A stretch of DNA of 64,000 nt from Asticcacaulis sp. ZE23SCel15 (GCF_030505395.1 NZ_CP130044.1:915001-979000); one strand, 5' to 3'. Counted from the first letter of the stretch, positions 8,677 to 18,299 are shown. Made by a program: numbers and translations. Notes: generated by a model from the sequence alone, not told the origin.

Positions 8677-9458
8677 TGAAAACTGCAACTCACGGGCGCG
8701 TTTACCTCCCCTTTCAGGCGGAAGGTGACGCGCCCGTTGTCTTTGATCACGTCTTCAATGGCATCCTTCGCCACCCACCAAGACCTGTGAGTCTGGGAGC
8801 CTTCGATGCCGTCAAGCTCACGGATCGCATCATAAAGCCGCATCAGGATCAGGGTCTGGCCTGCACTGGTGTGTACCCGCAAATAATGATCTTCCGCCGA
8901 CAGGGCATAGATATCGGCGTGTCGGAACTTAAAAGGCAGGCGTTGGCGAAACACACCTGCATCCGCCGCCACCTCATCTGAAACCGCATGAGCATGGCTC
9001 TGCATCGGTGTCCGGTTGGCCAGACAATATAGCGTCGTCATGGCCACGCAGATGGGGGCTACCGGCCCGACCAGATACAACAGATACTTCGGATGAAGCG
9101 GGATGCTACCGAGGGCGGCGTTAGCAATCCACACCATGACCGTGATAGGCACAATAATCAGCGCCAGATGGATCAGAATACGCAACAGGTTAGAGCCGCG
9201 ACCGGGCATGATGCGATCCATCACAAAACTGACACCGTGGGCAATGAACGTCCCGCCGACCATCAGGCTCGCCCAGTACAAAAACCGCGCGGGCAGGCTG
9301 AAGACCTCCGTGCCTGACGCGGCAATCGCCGTCAGAAACAAAGCCATGCCAATCGCGATCCCATAGGTCTTGGCCCACGGCATCAGCGCGTCGGTTATTC
9401 GCGAAGCGCGAACGGCAGTTACCGGCATTTCACGTATTTCGCTGGCGGTTTCGCGCAT
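8646..9458 (-). CDS. membrane-bound LytTR-family transcription regulator
   Basis: 270 residues. Four hydrophobic segments (about 33-54, 59-79, 93-113 and 124-146) are followed by a C-terminal LytTR DNA-binding domain (about 170-268). The latter has the family's FRHADIYALSAEDHYLRVHT, LILMRLYDAIRELD and HRSWWVAKDAI. This architecture is a one-component sensor in which the membrane part senses and the cytoplasmic domain binds DNA. It is divergent from the DUF2306 gene, only 74 bp away, which is the likeliest target. Together they resemble membrane LytTR/inhibitor pairs, but DUF2306 is not a known inhibitor. Confidence 0.9.
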   Translation of the reverse strand: MRETASEIREMPVTAVRASRITDALMPWAKTYGIAIGMALFLTAIAASGTEVFSLPARFLYWASLMVGGTFIAHGVSFVMDRIMPGRGSNLLRILIHLALIIVPITVMVWIANAALGSIPLHPKYLLYLVGPVAPICVAMTTLYCLANRTPMQSHAHAVSDEVAADAGVFRQRLPFKFRHADIYALSAEDHYLRVHTSAGQTLILMRLYDAIRELDGIEGSQTHRSWWVAKDAIEDVIKDNGRVTFRLKGEVNAPVSCSFQKALKSDGWL

Positions 9459-9532
9459 CGGGGCAAGCGTCCTGAAAAACTCTCTGACAGATTTACAGCC
9501 ATTGGATCACCCCCGTCAAAGGAGAACCGCCT

Positions 9533-10063
9533 GTGGTTCGCAAACTTCTGCTGCAATTCATTCTGCCAACACTATTGACCGTCGGCATCATTTATCTGGC
9601 CTTGCAATCGATGGATACCAATGTTCGCGGCCGCATGGTGTCCGCGGCCGAAACCTTCGTCCCCCATGCCCCGAACTGGGCGCTGATTATGCTTCAGCCC
9701 GCGGCCATTCAGATCCATATTGCCGCCGCCGCCTCTGCCTTTGTGATCGGGCTGGTTCAGTTTTTAGGCCCAAAAGGCAAAATGCCGCACCGTATACTGG
9801 GCTGGATCTGGGTTGGGCTTATGCTGATCACCGCCATATCAAGCTTTTTTATTCGGGAAATCAATCAGGGCAGCTTTAGCCTGATCCATCTGCTGTCCGG
9901 CTGGACCGCCGTATCGTCTCCCATGATCATTTATGCGGCCCGTAAGGGAAATATCAAACAGCACAGAAATGCCGCCATCAGCCTGTTTATGGGCGGACTG
10001 ATTATCGCCGGGGCGCTGACCTTTATGCCAGGACGGCTCATGTGGCGGGTCTTTTTTGGATAA
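9533..10063 (+). CDS. DUF2306-type membrane protein
   Basis: 176 residues with four or five membrane segments. The family features are the spaced His/Gly motifs HIAAAASAFVIGLVQFLGPKG, MPHRILGWIWVGLM, FSLIHLLSGWTAV and KQHRNAAISLFMGGLIIAG. The spaced histidines suggest possible haem or metal binding, but the function is unknown. Translation probably starts at GTG 9533, which follows AAAGGAG. It is divergent from the LytTR regulator. Confidence 0.85.
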   Translation: MVRKLLLQFILPTLLTVGIIYLALQSMDTNVRGRMVSAAETFVPHAPNWALIMLQPAAIQIHIAAAASAFVIGLVQFLGPKGKMPHRILGWIWVGLMLITAISSFFIREINQGSFSLIHLLSGWTAVSSPMIIYAARKGNIKQHRNAAISLFMGGLIIAGALTFMPGRLMWRVFFG

Positions 10064-10374
10064 ATATAAGCGATGTTAGCGCTAAAATAATATATGATAT
10101 ACTTTAGTGCGCAAGCGTCATGACAGCGCTTACCTTTCAGCTTAAGGCTTAATTTATATGATATAGAGCCCGTAAATTTGGCTTTGCGATTGCAAAATAG
10201 GTGCATTTGAGCGGTTGCACACAAGGCTTTGGGACTTTATAAGGCAGCGAGGTTGCGGGACGGGCCCAAGAGTGTTTTTTGGGAGGTTCGCCCTCACTAC
10301 CGTTCGCCGAGGGGCGTCCGCCCCGAAAATTTCCCAAGCTTTCCCCAAGCTTTCACAAAGCACAGACGGGTTCC
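10064..10374 (+). promoter_or_regulatory. sucC upstream region with promoter and operator-like palindrome
   Basis: No gene is seen in these 311 bp. A good sigma70-like promoter is TTGCAC (10215-10220), 17 nt, TATAAG (10238-10243), giving an untranslated leader of about 125 nt. Further up, TGTTAGCGCTAAAA (10074-10087) contains the perfect palindrome TTAGCGCTAA. The leader holds a small GC hairpin near 10311-10324 and a repeated CCCAAGCTTT-type motif just before the sucC ribosome site. Confidence 0.55.
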
Positions 10375-11577
10375 ATGAACATTCACGAACATCAAGCCAA
10401 GGCCGTACTGAAAGAGTTCGGCGTTGCCGTTCCGCGCGGCTATCCCGCGTTTTCCCCCAAGGAGGCCCTTGAGGCCGCCAAGAACCTGAAAGACGACTCC
10501 ACCAAGGTATGGGTAGTCAAGTCGCAGATCCACGCAGGTGGGCGCGGCAAGGGCAAGTTCGATGGCTTAGGCGCCGATGCCAAGGGCGGCGTGCGCGTCG
10601 TCAAGTCTCCGGCTGAAGTCGAAGCCAATGCCGATGAAATGCTGGGCCGCGTCCTCGTGACCCACCAGACCGGCCCTGCGGGCAAGCAGGTCAACCGCCT
10701 CTACATCGAAGAAGGCGCGGACATCAAAAAAGAGCTTTACCTGTCGCTGCTGGTTGATCGCGTATCATCGCGCGTCTCGGTCGTCGCCTCGACCGAAGGC
10801 GGCATGGACATCGAAGAAGTTGCCCATTCAACGCCTGAGAAGATTCTGAGCTTCACTATCGATCCCGCTACGGGCGTGTTCCCGCATCACGGCCGGACCC
10901 TGTCGGCAGCGCTTGGCCTCAAGGGCGACCTGTCCAAGCAAGCCTATAAGCTGCTCCAGCAACTGTACGCGGCGTTCAACGCCAAGGACATGGACATGCT
11001 GGAAATCAACCCGCTGATCATCACCGGCGACGACCAGCTTCTGGTTCTGGACGCCAAGGTGTCGTTCGATTCCAATTCCCTGTTCCGTCATCCGGACATT
11101 CAGGCCCTGCGCGACCTGACCGAAGAAGACCCCAAGGAAATCGAAGCCTCCAAGTTCGACCTCAGCTACATCGCCCTTGACGGCGAAATCGGCTGCATGG
11201 TCAACGGTGCCGGTCTGGCCATGGCCACGCTCGACATCATCAAGCTGTACGGTTCTGAGCCTGCCAACTTCCTCGACGTCGGTGGCGGTGCCACGACTGA
11301 AAAGGTGACAGCCGCGTTCAAGATCATCACCTCCGACCCCAAGGTCAAAGGCATTCTGGTCAACATCTTTGGTGGCATCATGAAGTGCGACATCATCGCG
11401 ACCGGTGTGATCACCGCCGTGAAAGAAGTCGGCCTTAAGGTTCCGCTGGTGGTGCGCTTAGAGGGCACCAATGTCGAACTGGGCAAGAAAATCATCAATG
11501 AGTCGGGCCTGAATGTCATCGCCGCCGACGATCTGGCCGATGCGGCCGCGAAAATTGTCAAAGCTGTGAAGGGCTAA
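10375..11577 (+). CDS. sucC: succinyl-CoA synthetase beta subunit (ADP-forming)
   Basis: 400 residues, normal for SucC. It makes ATP (or GTP) while converting succinyl-CoA to succinate, together with SucD. Hallmarks are [17 protein letters not shown] at the start, the ATP-grasp region with [36 protein letters not shown], and the C-terminal ligase domain [13 protein letters not shown] and [13 protein letters not shown]. The frame is open 96 nt further up, but residue one is clearly the ATG at 10375. sucD follows after 6 nt. Confidence 0.97.
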   Translation: MNIHEHQAKAVLKEFGVAVPRGYPAFSPKEALEAAKNLKDDSTKVWVVKSQIHAGGRGKGKFDGLGADAKGGVRVVKSPAEVEANADEMLGRVLVTHQTGPAGKQVNRLYIEEGADIKKELYLSLLVDRVSSRVSVVASTEGGMDIEEVAHSTPEKILSFTIDPATGVFPHHGRTLSAALGLKGDLSKQAYKLLQQLYAAFNAKDMDMLEINPLIITGDDQLLVLDAKVSFDSNSLFRHPDIQALRDLTEEDPKEIEASKFDLSYIALDGEIGCMVNGAGLAMATLDIIKLYGSEPANFLDVGGGATTEKVTAAFKIITSDPKVKGILVNIFGGIMKCDIIATGVITAVKEVGLKVPLVVRLEGTNVELGKKIINESGLNVIAADDLADAAAKIVKAVKG

Positions 11578-11583
11578 GTCACC

Positions 11584-12471
11584 ATGTCAATCCTGATCAA
11601 CAAAGACACCAAGATCATCACCCAAGGGTTCACCGGCGCGCAAGGCACCTTCCACTCCGAGCAGGCCATTGCCTATTACGGCACCAAGGTCGTCGGCGGG
11701 GTTACACCGGGCAAGGGCGGCACGACCCATATCGGTCTGCCGGTTTACGACTCGGTCGCCGAAGCCAAAGAACGTACCGGTGCCACGGCCTCGGCCATCT
11801 ACGTGCCGCCGCCCTTCGCGGCTGACGCCATCCTTGAAGCCATCGAAGCGGAAATCCCGCTGATCGTCTGCATCACCGAAGGTATTCCGGTGCTGGACAT
11901 GGTCAAGGTCAAGCGCGCCCTTAGCGGTTCCAAGTCGCGCCTGATCGGCCCGAATTGCCCGGGCGTCCTGACCCCGAATGAGTGCAAGATCGGCATCATG
12001 CCGGGCAACATCTTCTCCAAGGGCTCGGTCGGCGTGGTTTCGCGCTCCGGCACCCTGACCTACGAAGCTGTGTTCCAAACCACCAATGCTGGCCTCGGCC
12101 AAACGACCGCCGTCGGCATCGGTGGCGACCCGGTCAAGGGCACCGAGTTCATCGACATGCTGGAAATGTTCCTCGCGGATGATGAAACCAAGTCGATCAT
12201 TATGATCGGTGAAATCGGCGGTTCTGCCGAAGAAGACGCCGCTCAGTTCCTGATCGACGAAGCCAAGCGCGGCCGTAAAAAGCCGATGGCTGGTTTCATC
12301 GCGGGACGCACGGCGCCTCCGGGCCGTCGCATGGGCCATGCCGGTGCGATCATCTCCGGTGGCAAGGGCGGCGCAGAAGACAAGATCGCGGCTATGGAAG
12401 CGGCGGGCATTAAGGTGTCGCCGTCGCCGGCAGCCTTGGGCGAGACGCTTCTGTCGGTCCTTAAGGGTTAA
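11584..12471 (+). CDS. sucD: succinyl-CoA synthetase alpha subunit
   Basis: 295 residues. It carries the CoA-binding Rossmann domain ([24 protein letters not shown] start, then [20 protein letters not shown]) and the active-site phosphohistidine in [19 protein letters not shown] (His about 252). Also seen are [20 protein letters not shown] and [13 protein letters not shown] [11 protein letters not shown]. It partners SucC, encoded 6 nt upstream. A strong terminator follows, so sucCD is probably separately transcribed from sucAB. Confidence 0.97.
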   Translation: MSILINKDTKIITQGFTGAQGTFHSEQAIAYYGTKVVGGVTPGKGGTTHIGLPVYDSVAEAKERTGATASAIYVPPPFAADAILEAIEAEIPLIVCITEGIPVLDMVKVKRALSGSKSRLIGPNCPGVLTPNECKIGIMPGNIFSKGSVGVVSRSGTLTYEAVFQTTNAGLGQTTAVGIGGDPVKGTEFIDMLEMFLADDETKSIIMIGEIGGSAEEDAAQFLIDEAKRGRKKPMAGFIAGRTAPPGRRMGHAGAIISGGKGGAEDKIAAMEAAGIKVSPSPAALGETLLSVLKG

Positions 12472-12494
12472 TCAATATCCTTAAATTACTTAGG

Positions 12495-12525
12495 AAGGGC
12501 GGCATCTTAGGGTGCCGCCTTTTTT
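12495..12525 (+). terminator. intrinsic terminator of sucCD
   Basis: GGCGGCA (12498-12504) pairs with TGCCGCC (12513-12519) across an 8-nt loop and is followed by T6. Flanking A and T bases extend the stem. Confidence 0.9.
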
Positions 12526-12778
12526 GTGGGCGAAAGCCATTTTCAGACACGAATTTACGGTCACAAACCGAAATGAAAAATTTTGTCTGACAATTGATTC
12601 ACCCATTTTTGCCGGTTCTCAACGGTCAAAAAAAAGAGTATGCGTAAGTCAGTGCTGCGAATAGTCGCAGTGCGCTTCAATGCCTAGTGCTCAAGGCAGG
12701 CGGTGTCGTAATTGGCCGCCTAAACCGAAACATGAAAGGGAAGCGGTGTCGTAATTGGCCGCTTCAGCAGGTAACCTC
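12526..12778 (+). promoter_or_regulatory. sucA leader region with four successive hairpins
   Basis: No gene is seen in this 250-bp gap. Its second half can fold into CTGCGA/TCGCAG (12655-12670), TGCC/GGCA (12681-12698), and two strong hairpins at 12698-12721 and 12740-12765 that share an identical loop. The sucA start codon follows the last hairpin by 13 nt. I see no convincing promoter; the AT-rich stretch at 12560-12640 is the likeliest place. Confidence 0.5.
12698..12765 (+). repeat. twin hairpins with identical 12-nt loops before sucA
   Basis: Stem AGGCGG/CCGCCT (12698-12703, 12716-12721) and stem GAAGCGG/CCGCTTC (12740-12746, 12759-12765) both enclose the loop TGTCGTAATTGG. The exact 20-mer core recurs with a period of 43 nt. 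The stems differ by a paired change (G-C to A-T), so base pairing is kept while sequence varies. This looks like an RNA- or DNA-binding element controlling sucA. Confidence 0.75.
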
Positions 12779-15751
12779 ATGGCGGATGATTCCGGCCGTT
12801 TAAATCAGGTGTTCGCAGAAACCTCGTTTCTGTATGGCGGCAACGCCGTTTTTATCGAACAAATTCAGGAAAAATGGGCCAAAGACCCCAGTTCCGTCTC
12901 CCCCGCCTGGCGGGCTTTTTTCGATCAGTTGATGGACAGCCCATCAACCGTCGCGGATAACGCTGACGCTGGGTCATGGGCGCGCGACATTCCCGCCGTC
13001 CGTGATGAGCTGACCTCGGCCATGGACGGGTTCTGGCCCGCCGTCGAAGCCAAGGCTGCCAAGATGCCGGAAAAGACCGCCGCGGTGGTCACCGGAACCG
13101 CCGCTCCGTCACCGGAGGCTCTGCGGGCCGCATCACGCGACTCCGTGCGCGCCCTGATGCTGATCCGTGCCTACCGTATTCGCGGTCACCTGCAGTCAAA
13201 CCTCGATCCGCTCGGCATTTCGCCCAAGGGCACCAATCCTGAGCTGGAACCCTCGCACTGGGGCTTCACCGATGCTGACCTGAACCGTCCGATCTTTATC
13301 GACGGCGTTCTGGGGCTTGAAACCGCGACGCTAACCGAAATCATCACCATCCTTAAGCGCACCTATTGCTCGAACGTCGGCGTGCAGTACATGCACATCG
13401 CTGATCCGGCCGAAAAAGCCTGGATTCAGGAGCGTATCGAAGGCCGCGACAAGGAAATCACCTTCACCAAGGAAGGCAAGATCGCCATCCTCAAGAAGCT
13501 GATCGAAACCGAAGGCTTTGAGCGCTTCATCCACCGTCGTTTCCCCGGCACCAAGCGCTTCGGCCTTGACGGTGGCGAAGCCATGATCCCGGCGCTGGAG
13601 CAAATCATCAAACGCGGCGGCGCGCTTGGCATGAAGGACATCATCCTCGGTATGGCCCACCGTGGTCGTCTTAACGTGCTGGCCGGCGTGATGGGCAAGC
13701 CTTATAAGGCCGTGTTCCACGAGTTTCAGGGCGGCTCGTCCCTGCCGTCGGATATCGAAGGTTCCGGCGACGTGAAGTACCACATGGGCGCGTCATCTGA
13801 CCGTGCCTTTGACGGTAACAATGTCCACCTGTCGCTAACCGCCAACCCGTCGCACCTTGAAATCGTCAACCCGGTCGTTCTGGGTAAGGCGCGCGCCAAA
13901 CAATATTATCAAATCAAGGAAAAGAACGACGGCACGCTCGATCGCTCCGGCACCCTGCCGCTGCTGATCCACGGCGATGCCGCCTTTGCCGGTCAGGGCG
14001 TGGGCATGGAATGTTTCGCGCTGATGGGCCTTAAGGGCTATAAGACCGGCGGGACGATCCACTTCATCATCAATAACCAGATCGGGTTTACCACCTCGCC
14101 GCACAATTCGCGCTCGTCGCCGTATCCATCGGACGTAGCCTTAATGGTGGCGGCCCCGATCCTGCACGTCAATGGCGACGATCCCGAGGCCGTTGTGTTC
14201 GCGGCCAAGCTGGCGACCGAGTTCCGCCAGACCTTCGCCAAGGACGTCGTGGTCGATATGTTCTGCTATCGCCGCTTTGGCCATAACGAAGGCGATGATC
14301 CGACCTTCACCCAGCCGCTGATGTACGCCCGGATCAAGGACCATCCGTCAACGCGCGAGCTTTACTCGCAGCGCCTGATCGCTGAAGGCACCGTCTCTCA
14401 GGCTGAGGTTGATGGCTTCATCAAAGACTTCGACACCTTCCTCGATTCCGAATTTGAAGCGGGTAAGGTTTATAAGGCCTCAAAGGCCGACTGGCTGGAC
14501 GGCAAGTGGTCTGGCCTTGGCCTGCCCGAAGAAGATGAACGTCGCGGCACCACCTCGGTGCCCCGTGCCAAGCTTCTTGAAATCGGTCGCAAGATCACCG
14601 AAATCCCCAACCACGTCGATATGCACAAGACGCTGAAGCGCGTCATTGAGGCCCGTCGCGCGGCGGTCGATTCCGGTGAGAATATCGACTGGGCTTTGGC
14701 GGAGCATCTGGCCTATGGCTCGCTACTCGACGAAGGCTTCCCCGTGCGCCTGTCCGGTCAGGATTCGGTACGCGGCACCTTCTCTCAACGTCACTCGGCC
14801 TTCGTTGATCAGACCACGGAAGAACGCTACTTCCCGCTCAACAATCTGCGCGACGGTCAGGCTCAATACGAAGTCATCGACTCGGCCCTGTCCGAAGAAG
14901 CGGTGCTTGGGTTTGAATACGGCTATTCTCTGGCCGATCCGAACACACTGACCCTGTGGGAAGGCCAGTTCGGCGACTTCGTCAACGGCGCGCAAGTGGT
15001 TATTGACCAGTTCATCTCATCGGGTGAGCGCAAGTGGTTACGGATGTCAGGTCTTGTGATGTTGCTGCCGCACGGCTACGAAGGTCAGGGCCCGGAACAT
15101 TCGTCCGCGCGCCTTGAACGCTTCTTACAAGCCTGCGCCGAAGACAATATGCAGGTCGCCAACTGCACGACCCCGGCCAACTACTTTCACATCCTGCGTC
15201 GTCAGATCCACCGTCCGTTCCGCAAACCCCTGATCATCATGACGCCGAAATCTCTTTTGCGTCACAAGAAGGCGGTTTCAACTTTTGCGGATATCTCTGA
15301 GGGTTCCAGCTTCCACCGCGTCCTGCACGACGATGCCCAGACACGTCCGGAAGTGGCCGGTGTCAAACTGGTCGCCGACGACAAGATCCGCCGTGTCGTT
15401 CTGTGTTCGGGTAAGGTCTATTACGACCTGCTCGAAGACCGCGAAAAGAAGGGCATCAAGGACGTTTATCTGATGCGTCTGGAGCAGTTCTATCCGTGGC
15501 CGATGAAGTCGCTGCTGACCGAGCTTGGCCGCTTCAAGAACGCCGAACTGGTCTGGTGTCAGGAAGAACCGAAAAACATGGGCGGCTGGACGTTTGTCGA
15601 GCCGTGGCTGGAACTGACGCTCGATAAGCTCAAGGTAAAGGCCAAGCGCGCCCGTTATGTCGGTCGTCCGGCCTCGGCCTCGACCGCTGCCGGTGTCATG
15701 AGCCGCCACCTCAAAGAACTCGAAACTTTCCTTAATGAGGCGTTCGCGTAA
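12779..15751 (+). CDS. sucA: 2-oxoglutarate dehydrogenase E1 component
   Basis: 990 residues, thiamine-diphosphate-dependent decarboxylase of the 2-oxoglutarate dehydrogenase complex. The N-terminal E2-binding helix region (TSFLYGGNAVFIEQIQEKW) is intact. Core motifs include IGMAHRGRLNVL-like ILGMAHRGRLNVLAGV, the HMGASSDR region, HLSLTANPSHLEIVNPVVLGKARAKQ, and GDAAFAGQG, typical of OGDH E1. Start ATG 12779 (MADDSGR) has a weak AGGT site. An upstream TTG in the same frame lies inside the second leader hairpin and is rejected. sucB follows 60 bp later. Confidence 0.97.
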   Translation: MADDSGRLNQVFAETSFLYGGNAVFIEQIQEKWAKDPSSVSPAWRAFFDQLMDSPSTVADNADAGSWARDIPAVRDELTSAMDGFWPAVEAKAAKMPEKTAAVVTGTAAPSPEALRAASRDSVRALMLIRAYRIRGHLQSNLDPLGISPKGTNPELEPSHWGFTDADLNRPIFIDGVLGLETATLTEIITILKRTYCSNVGVQYMHIADPAEKAWIQERIEGRDKEITFTKEGKIAILKKLIETEGFERFIHRRFPGTKRFGLDGGEAMIPALEQIIKRGGALGMKDIILGMAHRGRLNVLAGVMGKPYKAVFHEFQGGSSLPSDIEGSGDVKYHMGASSDRAFDGNNVHLSLTANPSHLEIVNPVVLGKARAKQYYQIKEKNDGTLDRSGTLPLLIHGDAAFAGQGVGMECFALMGLKGYKTGGTIHFIINNQIGFTTSPHNSRSSPYPSDVALMVAAPILHVNGDDPEAVVFAAKLATEFRQTFAKDVVVDMFCYRRFGHNEGDDPTFTQPLMYARIKDHPSTRELYSQRLIAEGTVSQAEVDGFIKDFDTFLDSEFEAGKVYKASKADWLDGKWSGLGLPEEDERRGTTSVPRAKLLEIGRKITEIPNHVDMHKTLKRVIEARRAAVDSGENIDWALAEHLAYGSLLDEGFPVRLSGQDSVRGTFSQRHSAFVDQTTEERYFPLNNLRDGQAQYEVIDSALSEEAVLGFEYGYSLADPNTLTLWEGQFGDFVNGAQVVIDQFISSGERKWLRMSGLVMLLPHGYEGQGPEHSSARLERFLQACAEDNMQVANCTTPANYFHILRRQIHRPFRKPLIIMTPKSLLRHKKAVSTFADISEGSSFHRVLHDDAQTRPEVAGVKLVADDKIRRVVLCSGKVYYDLLEDREKKGIKDVYLMRLEQFYPWPMKSLLTELGRFKNAELVWCQEEPKNMGGWTFVEPWLELTLDKLKVKAKRARYVGRPASASTAAGVMSRHLKELETFLNEAFA

Positions 15752-15811
15752 GCGCGAGCGCCTTCCCCCACACGCATTTTTCAAAATTCAAAAATCGGAG
15801 CCTGAAACCTC

Positions 15812-17329
15812 ATGGCTGATATCTTAACCCCCGTTCTTGGCGAATCTGTTGCCGAAGCCACCATCGCCCGCTGGACCAAAAAGCCCGGCGATGCCGTCAA
15901 AAAGGACGAAGTCCTGGTCGAGCTGGAAACCGATAAGGTCTCCCTCGAAGTCGCCGCCCCCGCTGACGGCACCCTGTCTGAAATTCTGGTCGGCGAAGGC
16001 GACACCGTCGTCCCCGGCACCATCCTTGGTCGCATCGGTGCGGCCGGTGCCGCCGCGGCTCCGGCCCCCATGGCAGCCCCTGCTGCCACACCTGCGCCTG
16101 CCGCAGCACCGGCTTCGGGCAATCTGGTCGAAGTCAAAACCCCGGTTATGGGTGAATCCGTCGCCGAAGGCGCTATCGGCACCTGGTTGAAAAAAGCCGG
16201 TGACGCCGTCAAAAAAGACGAGGTTCTGGTCGAAATCGAAACCGATAAGGTTGCCGTCGAAGTTGCCTCACCGGCTGATGGCGTGCTGGCTGAAATCGTG
16301 GCTGCTGACGGTGCTACCGTCACGCCGGGTCAGGTCATCGCTAAAATCGCCGCCGGGGCTTCTGCCGGTTCGACTCAAGCGGCGCCCGCACCTGCTGCCG
16401 CTCCGGCCCCAGTCGCGGCTGCGGCTGCCCCCGCCGCGTCTCAGCATCTGTCCCCGTCGGTGCAGCGCATCACGACCGAAAACAACCTCGACACCTCCGC
16501 CATTGCCGGCACCGGCAAAGACGGTCGCATCACCAAGGGCGACGCGCTCGCGGCCCTGTCATCGCCCGCGCCGACACCGGTCGCCTTGGCCCCAACGCCT
16601 TCGGCCCCGGCAGCCCCGCGTCCGGCCGCCGCCCGCGAAGAGCGCGTAAAGATGACACGCCTGCGTCAAACCATCGCCCGCCGCCTGAAAGAGTCGCAAT
16701 CGACTGCCGCTCAGTTGACCACCTTCAACGAAGTCGACATGTCGACGGTCATGAACCTGCGCAACACCTATAAGGATGCCTTTGAAAAGCGTCATGGCGT
16801 CAAACTCGGCTTCATGTCGTTCTTCGCCAAGGCTGTGGTTGCGGCCCTGAAAGACATTCCGGCGGTTAACGCTGAAATCGACGGCACCGACATCATCTAC
16901 AAGAACCACTACGATCTCGGCGTTGCCGTCGGCACCGATAAGGGTCTGGTCGTGCCGGTCCTGCGCGATGTCGACCAACTGTCGCTGGCCGGTATCGAAA
17001 AGGGTATTGCGGGTCTGGGTAAGCAAGCCCGCGACGGCACCCTGTCGCTGGATCAGCTTCAGGGTGGGACGTTTACCATCACCAACGGCGGCATCTACGG
17101 TTCGCTGATGTCGACGCCGATCCTCAACATGCCGCAGGTCGGTATCTTAGGGATGCACAACATCGTCCAGCGTCCGATGGTCGTGAACGGTCAGATTGTT
17201 GCCCGTCCGATGATGTATCTGGCCCTGTCCTACGATCACCGTATCGTCGACGGCAAGGAAGCCGTGACCTTCCTCGTGCGCATCAAGGAAGGCCTCGAAG
17301 ACCCGCAGCGCTTTATCCTCGACGTCTAA
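15812..17329 (+). CDS. sucB: dihydrolipoyllysine succinyltransferase (E2o) with two lipoyl domains
   Basis: 505 residues, about 100 longer than the usual one-lipoyl E2o. Domain order: lipoyl 1 (about 2-75, ETDKVSLEV), Ala/Pro linker, lipoyl 2 (about 107-182, ETDKVAVEV), linker, E1/E3-binding domain (about 211-250, [14 protein letters not shown]), and the catalytic acyltransferase domain (about 275-505) ending with the active-site SYDHRIVDG. Both lipoyl-accepting lysines are present. The catalytic half is closest to succinyltransferases ([22 protein letters not shown]). It forms the core of the complex with SucA and Lpd. Confidence 0.95.
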   Translation: MADILTPVLGESVAEATIARWTKKPGDAVKKDEVLVELETDKVSLEVAAPADGTLSEILVGEGDTVVPGTILGRIGAAGAAAAPAPMAAPAATPAPAAAPASGNLVEVKTPVMGESVAEGAIGTWLKKAGDAVKKDEVLVEIETDKVAVEVASPADGVLAEIVAADGATVTPGQVIAKIAAGASAGSTQAAPAPAAAPAPVAAAAAPAASQHLSPSVQRITTENNLDTSAIAGTGKDGRITKGDALAALSSPAPTPVALAPTPSAPAAPRPAAAREERVKMTRLRQTIARRLKESQSTAAQLTTFNEVDMSTVMNLRNTYKDAFEKRHGVKLGFMSFFAKAVVAALKDIPAVNAEIDGTDIIYKNHYDLGVAVGTDKGLVVPVLRDVDQLSLAGIEKGIAGLGKQARDGTLSLDQLQGGTFTITNGGIYGSLMSTPILNMPQVGILGMHNIVQRPMVVNGQIVARPMMYLALSYDHRIVDGKEAVTFLVRIKEGLEDPQRFILDV

Positions 17330-17348
17330 AGGTCAGTTACTGACTACC

Positions 17349-17380
17349 AAAAGGCCGCTCCTCATGGGGCGGCCTTTTTT
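17349..17380 (+). terminator. intrinsic terminator after sucB
   Basis: AAGGCCGC (17351-17358) pairs with GCGGCCTT (17369-17376), followed by T6. It separates sucAB from the paralogous pair downstream. Confidence 0.9.
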
Positions 17381-17395
17381 GTGGCATTTCGGCCC

Positions 17396-17409
17396 TGTTA
17401 GCGCTATCG
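17396..17409. promoter_or_regulatory. operator-like TGTTAGCGCT motif
   Basis: TGTTAGCGCTATCG contains the same 10-mer as 10074 and 36226. It lies 36 bp before the secreted-protein gene. Only the left and central parts match a symmetric LacI-type site. Confidence 0.3.
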
Positions 17410-17444
17410 TCCAACCAACAATAAGATACGGGACGGGGAAACAC

Positions 17445-18299
17445 ATGGGGAGACCACACGGGGTCGGGCTGGCGCTTATGTGCGCCGCAGCTTTAACATT
17501 TTCAGGCACAGCTGACGCGGCACCCAAGAGCCCGCGCCTGCAAACCTATGGCAAGTTTACGCCGGGCGCGGCCAAAAAGGCACAGACCTATGTGACCACG
17601 GCCATGACCGTACCGATGACAGATCTGTTGTCTCAGGCATCCCAACTCAAGGCCGAAGCCATGCTGACCTATGGCCTGGGGCTGGAACTGGGCCGCGCAC
17701 CGGCGACCCGCGAAATGTCGCCCAATGAACGCGCCCGCGTACAGGCGGTGTTCAAGGAAATGCTGATCCTCTATGTCCGTGCCAAGGACGATATAAACCT
17801 TACGGGCAGTGAGACCATACTGCTCGATCAGCCAGACTTCTGGATTTTGATGGCACGCTCGTTAAGCTTTAGGGAACGCACGCCTTCGCTTTATCTCGAC
17901 AACCCCGATGGTTCCGGCACGGTCATAACCACCGACGCCAACATCATTACCGCCAGCGATGGCAAACAATATAGCCTCGTCGGTCAGCCGCTTCTGGATG
18001 CCAGCCGGGTGTCGGCAGCGCAATCGTGCGTCATCTATGCCCGTGCCGAAGCCCGGATGCAAAAGGTACAGACCTTGGATGCGTCTGCCGCCCCGCATTT
18101 GTCGACGGAAAAACTCAGCGAATATAAACAGTCGGCCAAAGCCCTTGGCGCAAATGCGCGCCGCTTTGGCACGGATGCCTGCGGAAACAGTAACTATTAC
18201 AAAGCCGTACGCGCCTATGCCTCACTCAATCTGGGTAAGCTGGGCCTGCTCACAGACGATCCCTCAGCCTTGGTCGACCTCATACCGGACAGCGAATAG
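17445..18299 (+). CDS. secreted hypothetical protein, paralogue 1
   Basis: 284 residues with a signal peptide (about 1-25, VGLALMCAAALTFSGTADA then APK). The mature part is mostly alpha-helical. It shares length and motifs with the next gene: TYVTTAMTVPMTDLL, a TYGLGLELGRAPA motif, RVQAVFKEMLILYV, DQPDFWILMAR, AAQSCVIYA and FGTDACGNSNYYKAV. Two conserved Cys suggest a disulfide in the periplasm. No known family is recognised. The ATG at 17445 follows a GGGGA site and gives the signal peptide; an upstream in-frame ATG lies in the terminator. Confidence 0.82.
   Translation: MGRPHGVGLALMCAAALTFSGTADAAPKSPRLQTYGKFTPGAAKKAQTYVTTAMTVPMTDLLSQASQLKAEAMLTYGLGLELGRAPATREMSPNERARVQAVFKEMLILYVRAKDDINLTGSETILLDQPDFWILMARSLSFRERTPSLYLDNPDGSGTVITTDANIITASDGKQYSLVGQPLLDASRVSAAQSCVIYARAEARMQKVQTLDASAAPHLSTEKLSEYKQSAKALGANARRFGTDACGNSNYYKAVRAYASLNLGKLGLLTDDPSALVDLIPDSE

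Noticed and set aside
12755-12778. Upstream TTG start for sucA
   Set aside because: It lies in the loop of the second leader hairpin and has no ribosome site; the ATG at 12779 matches the family start.
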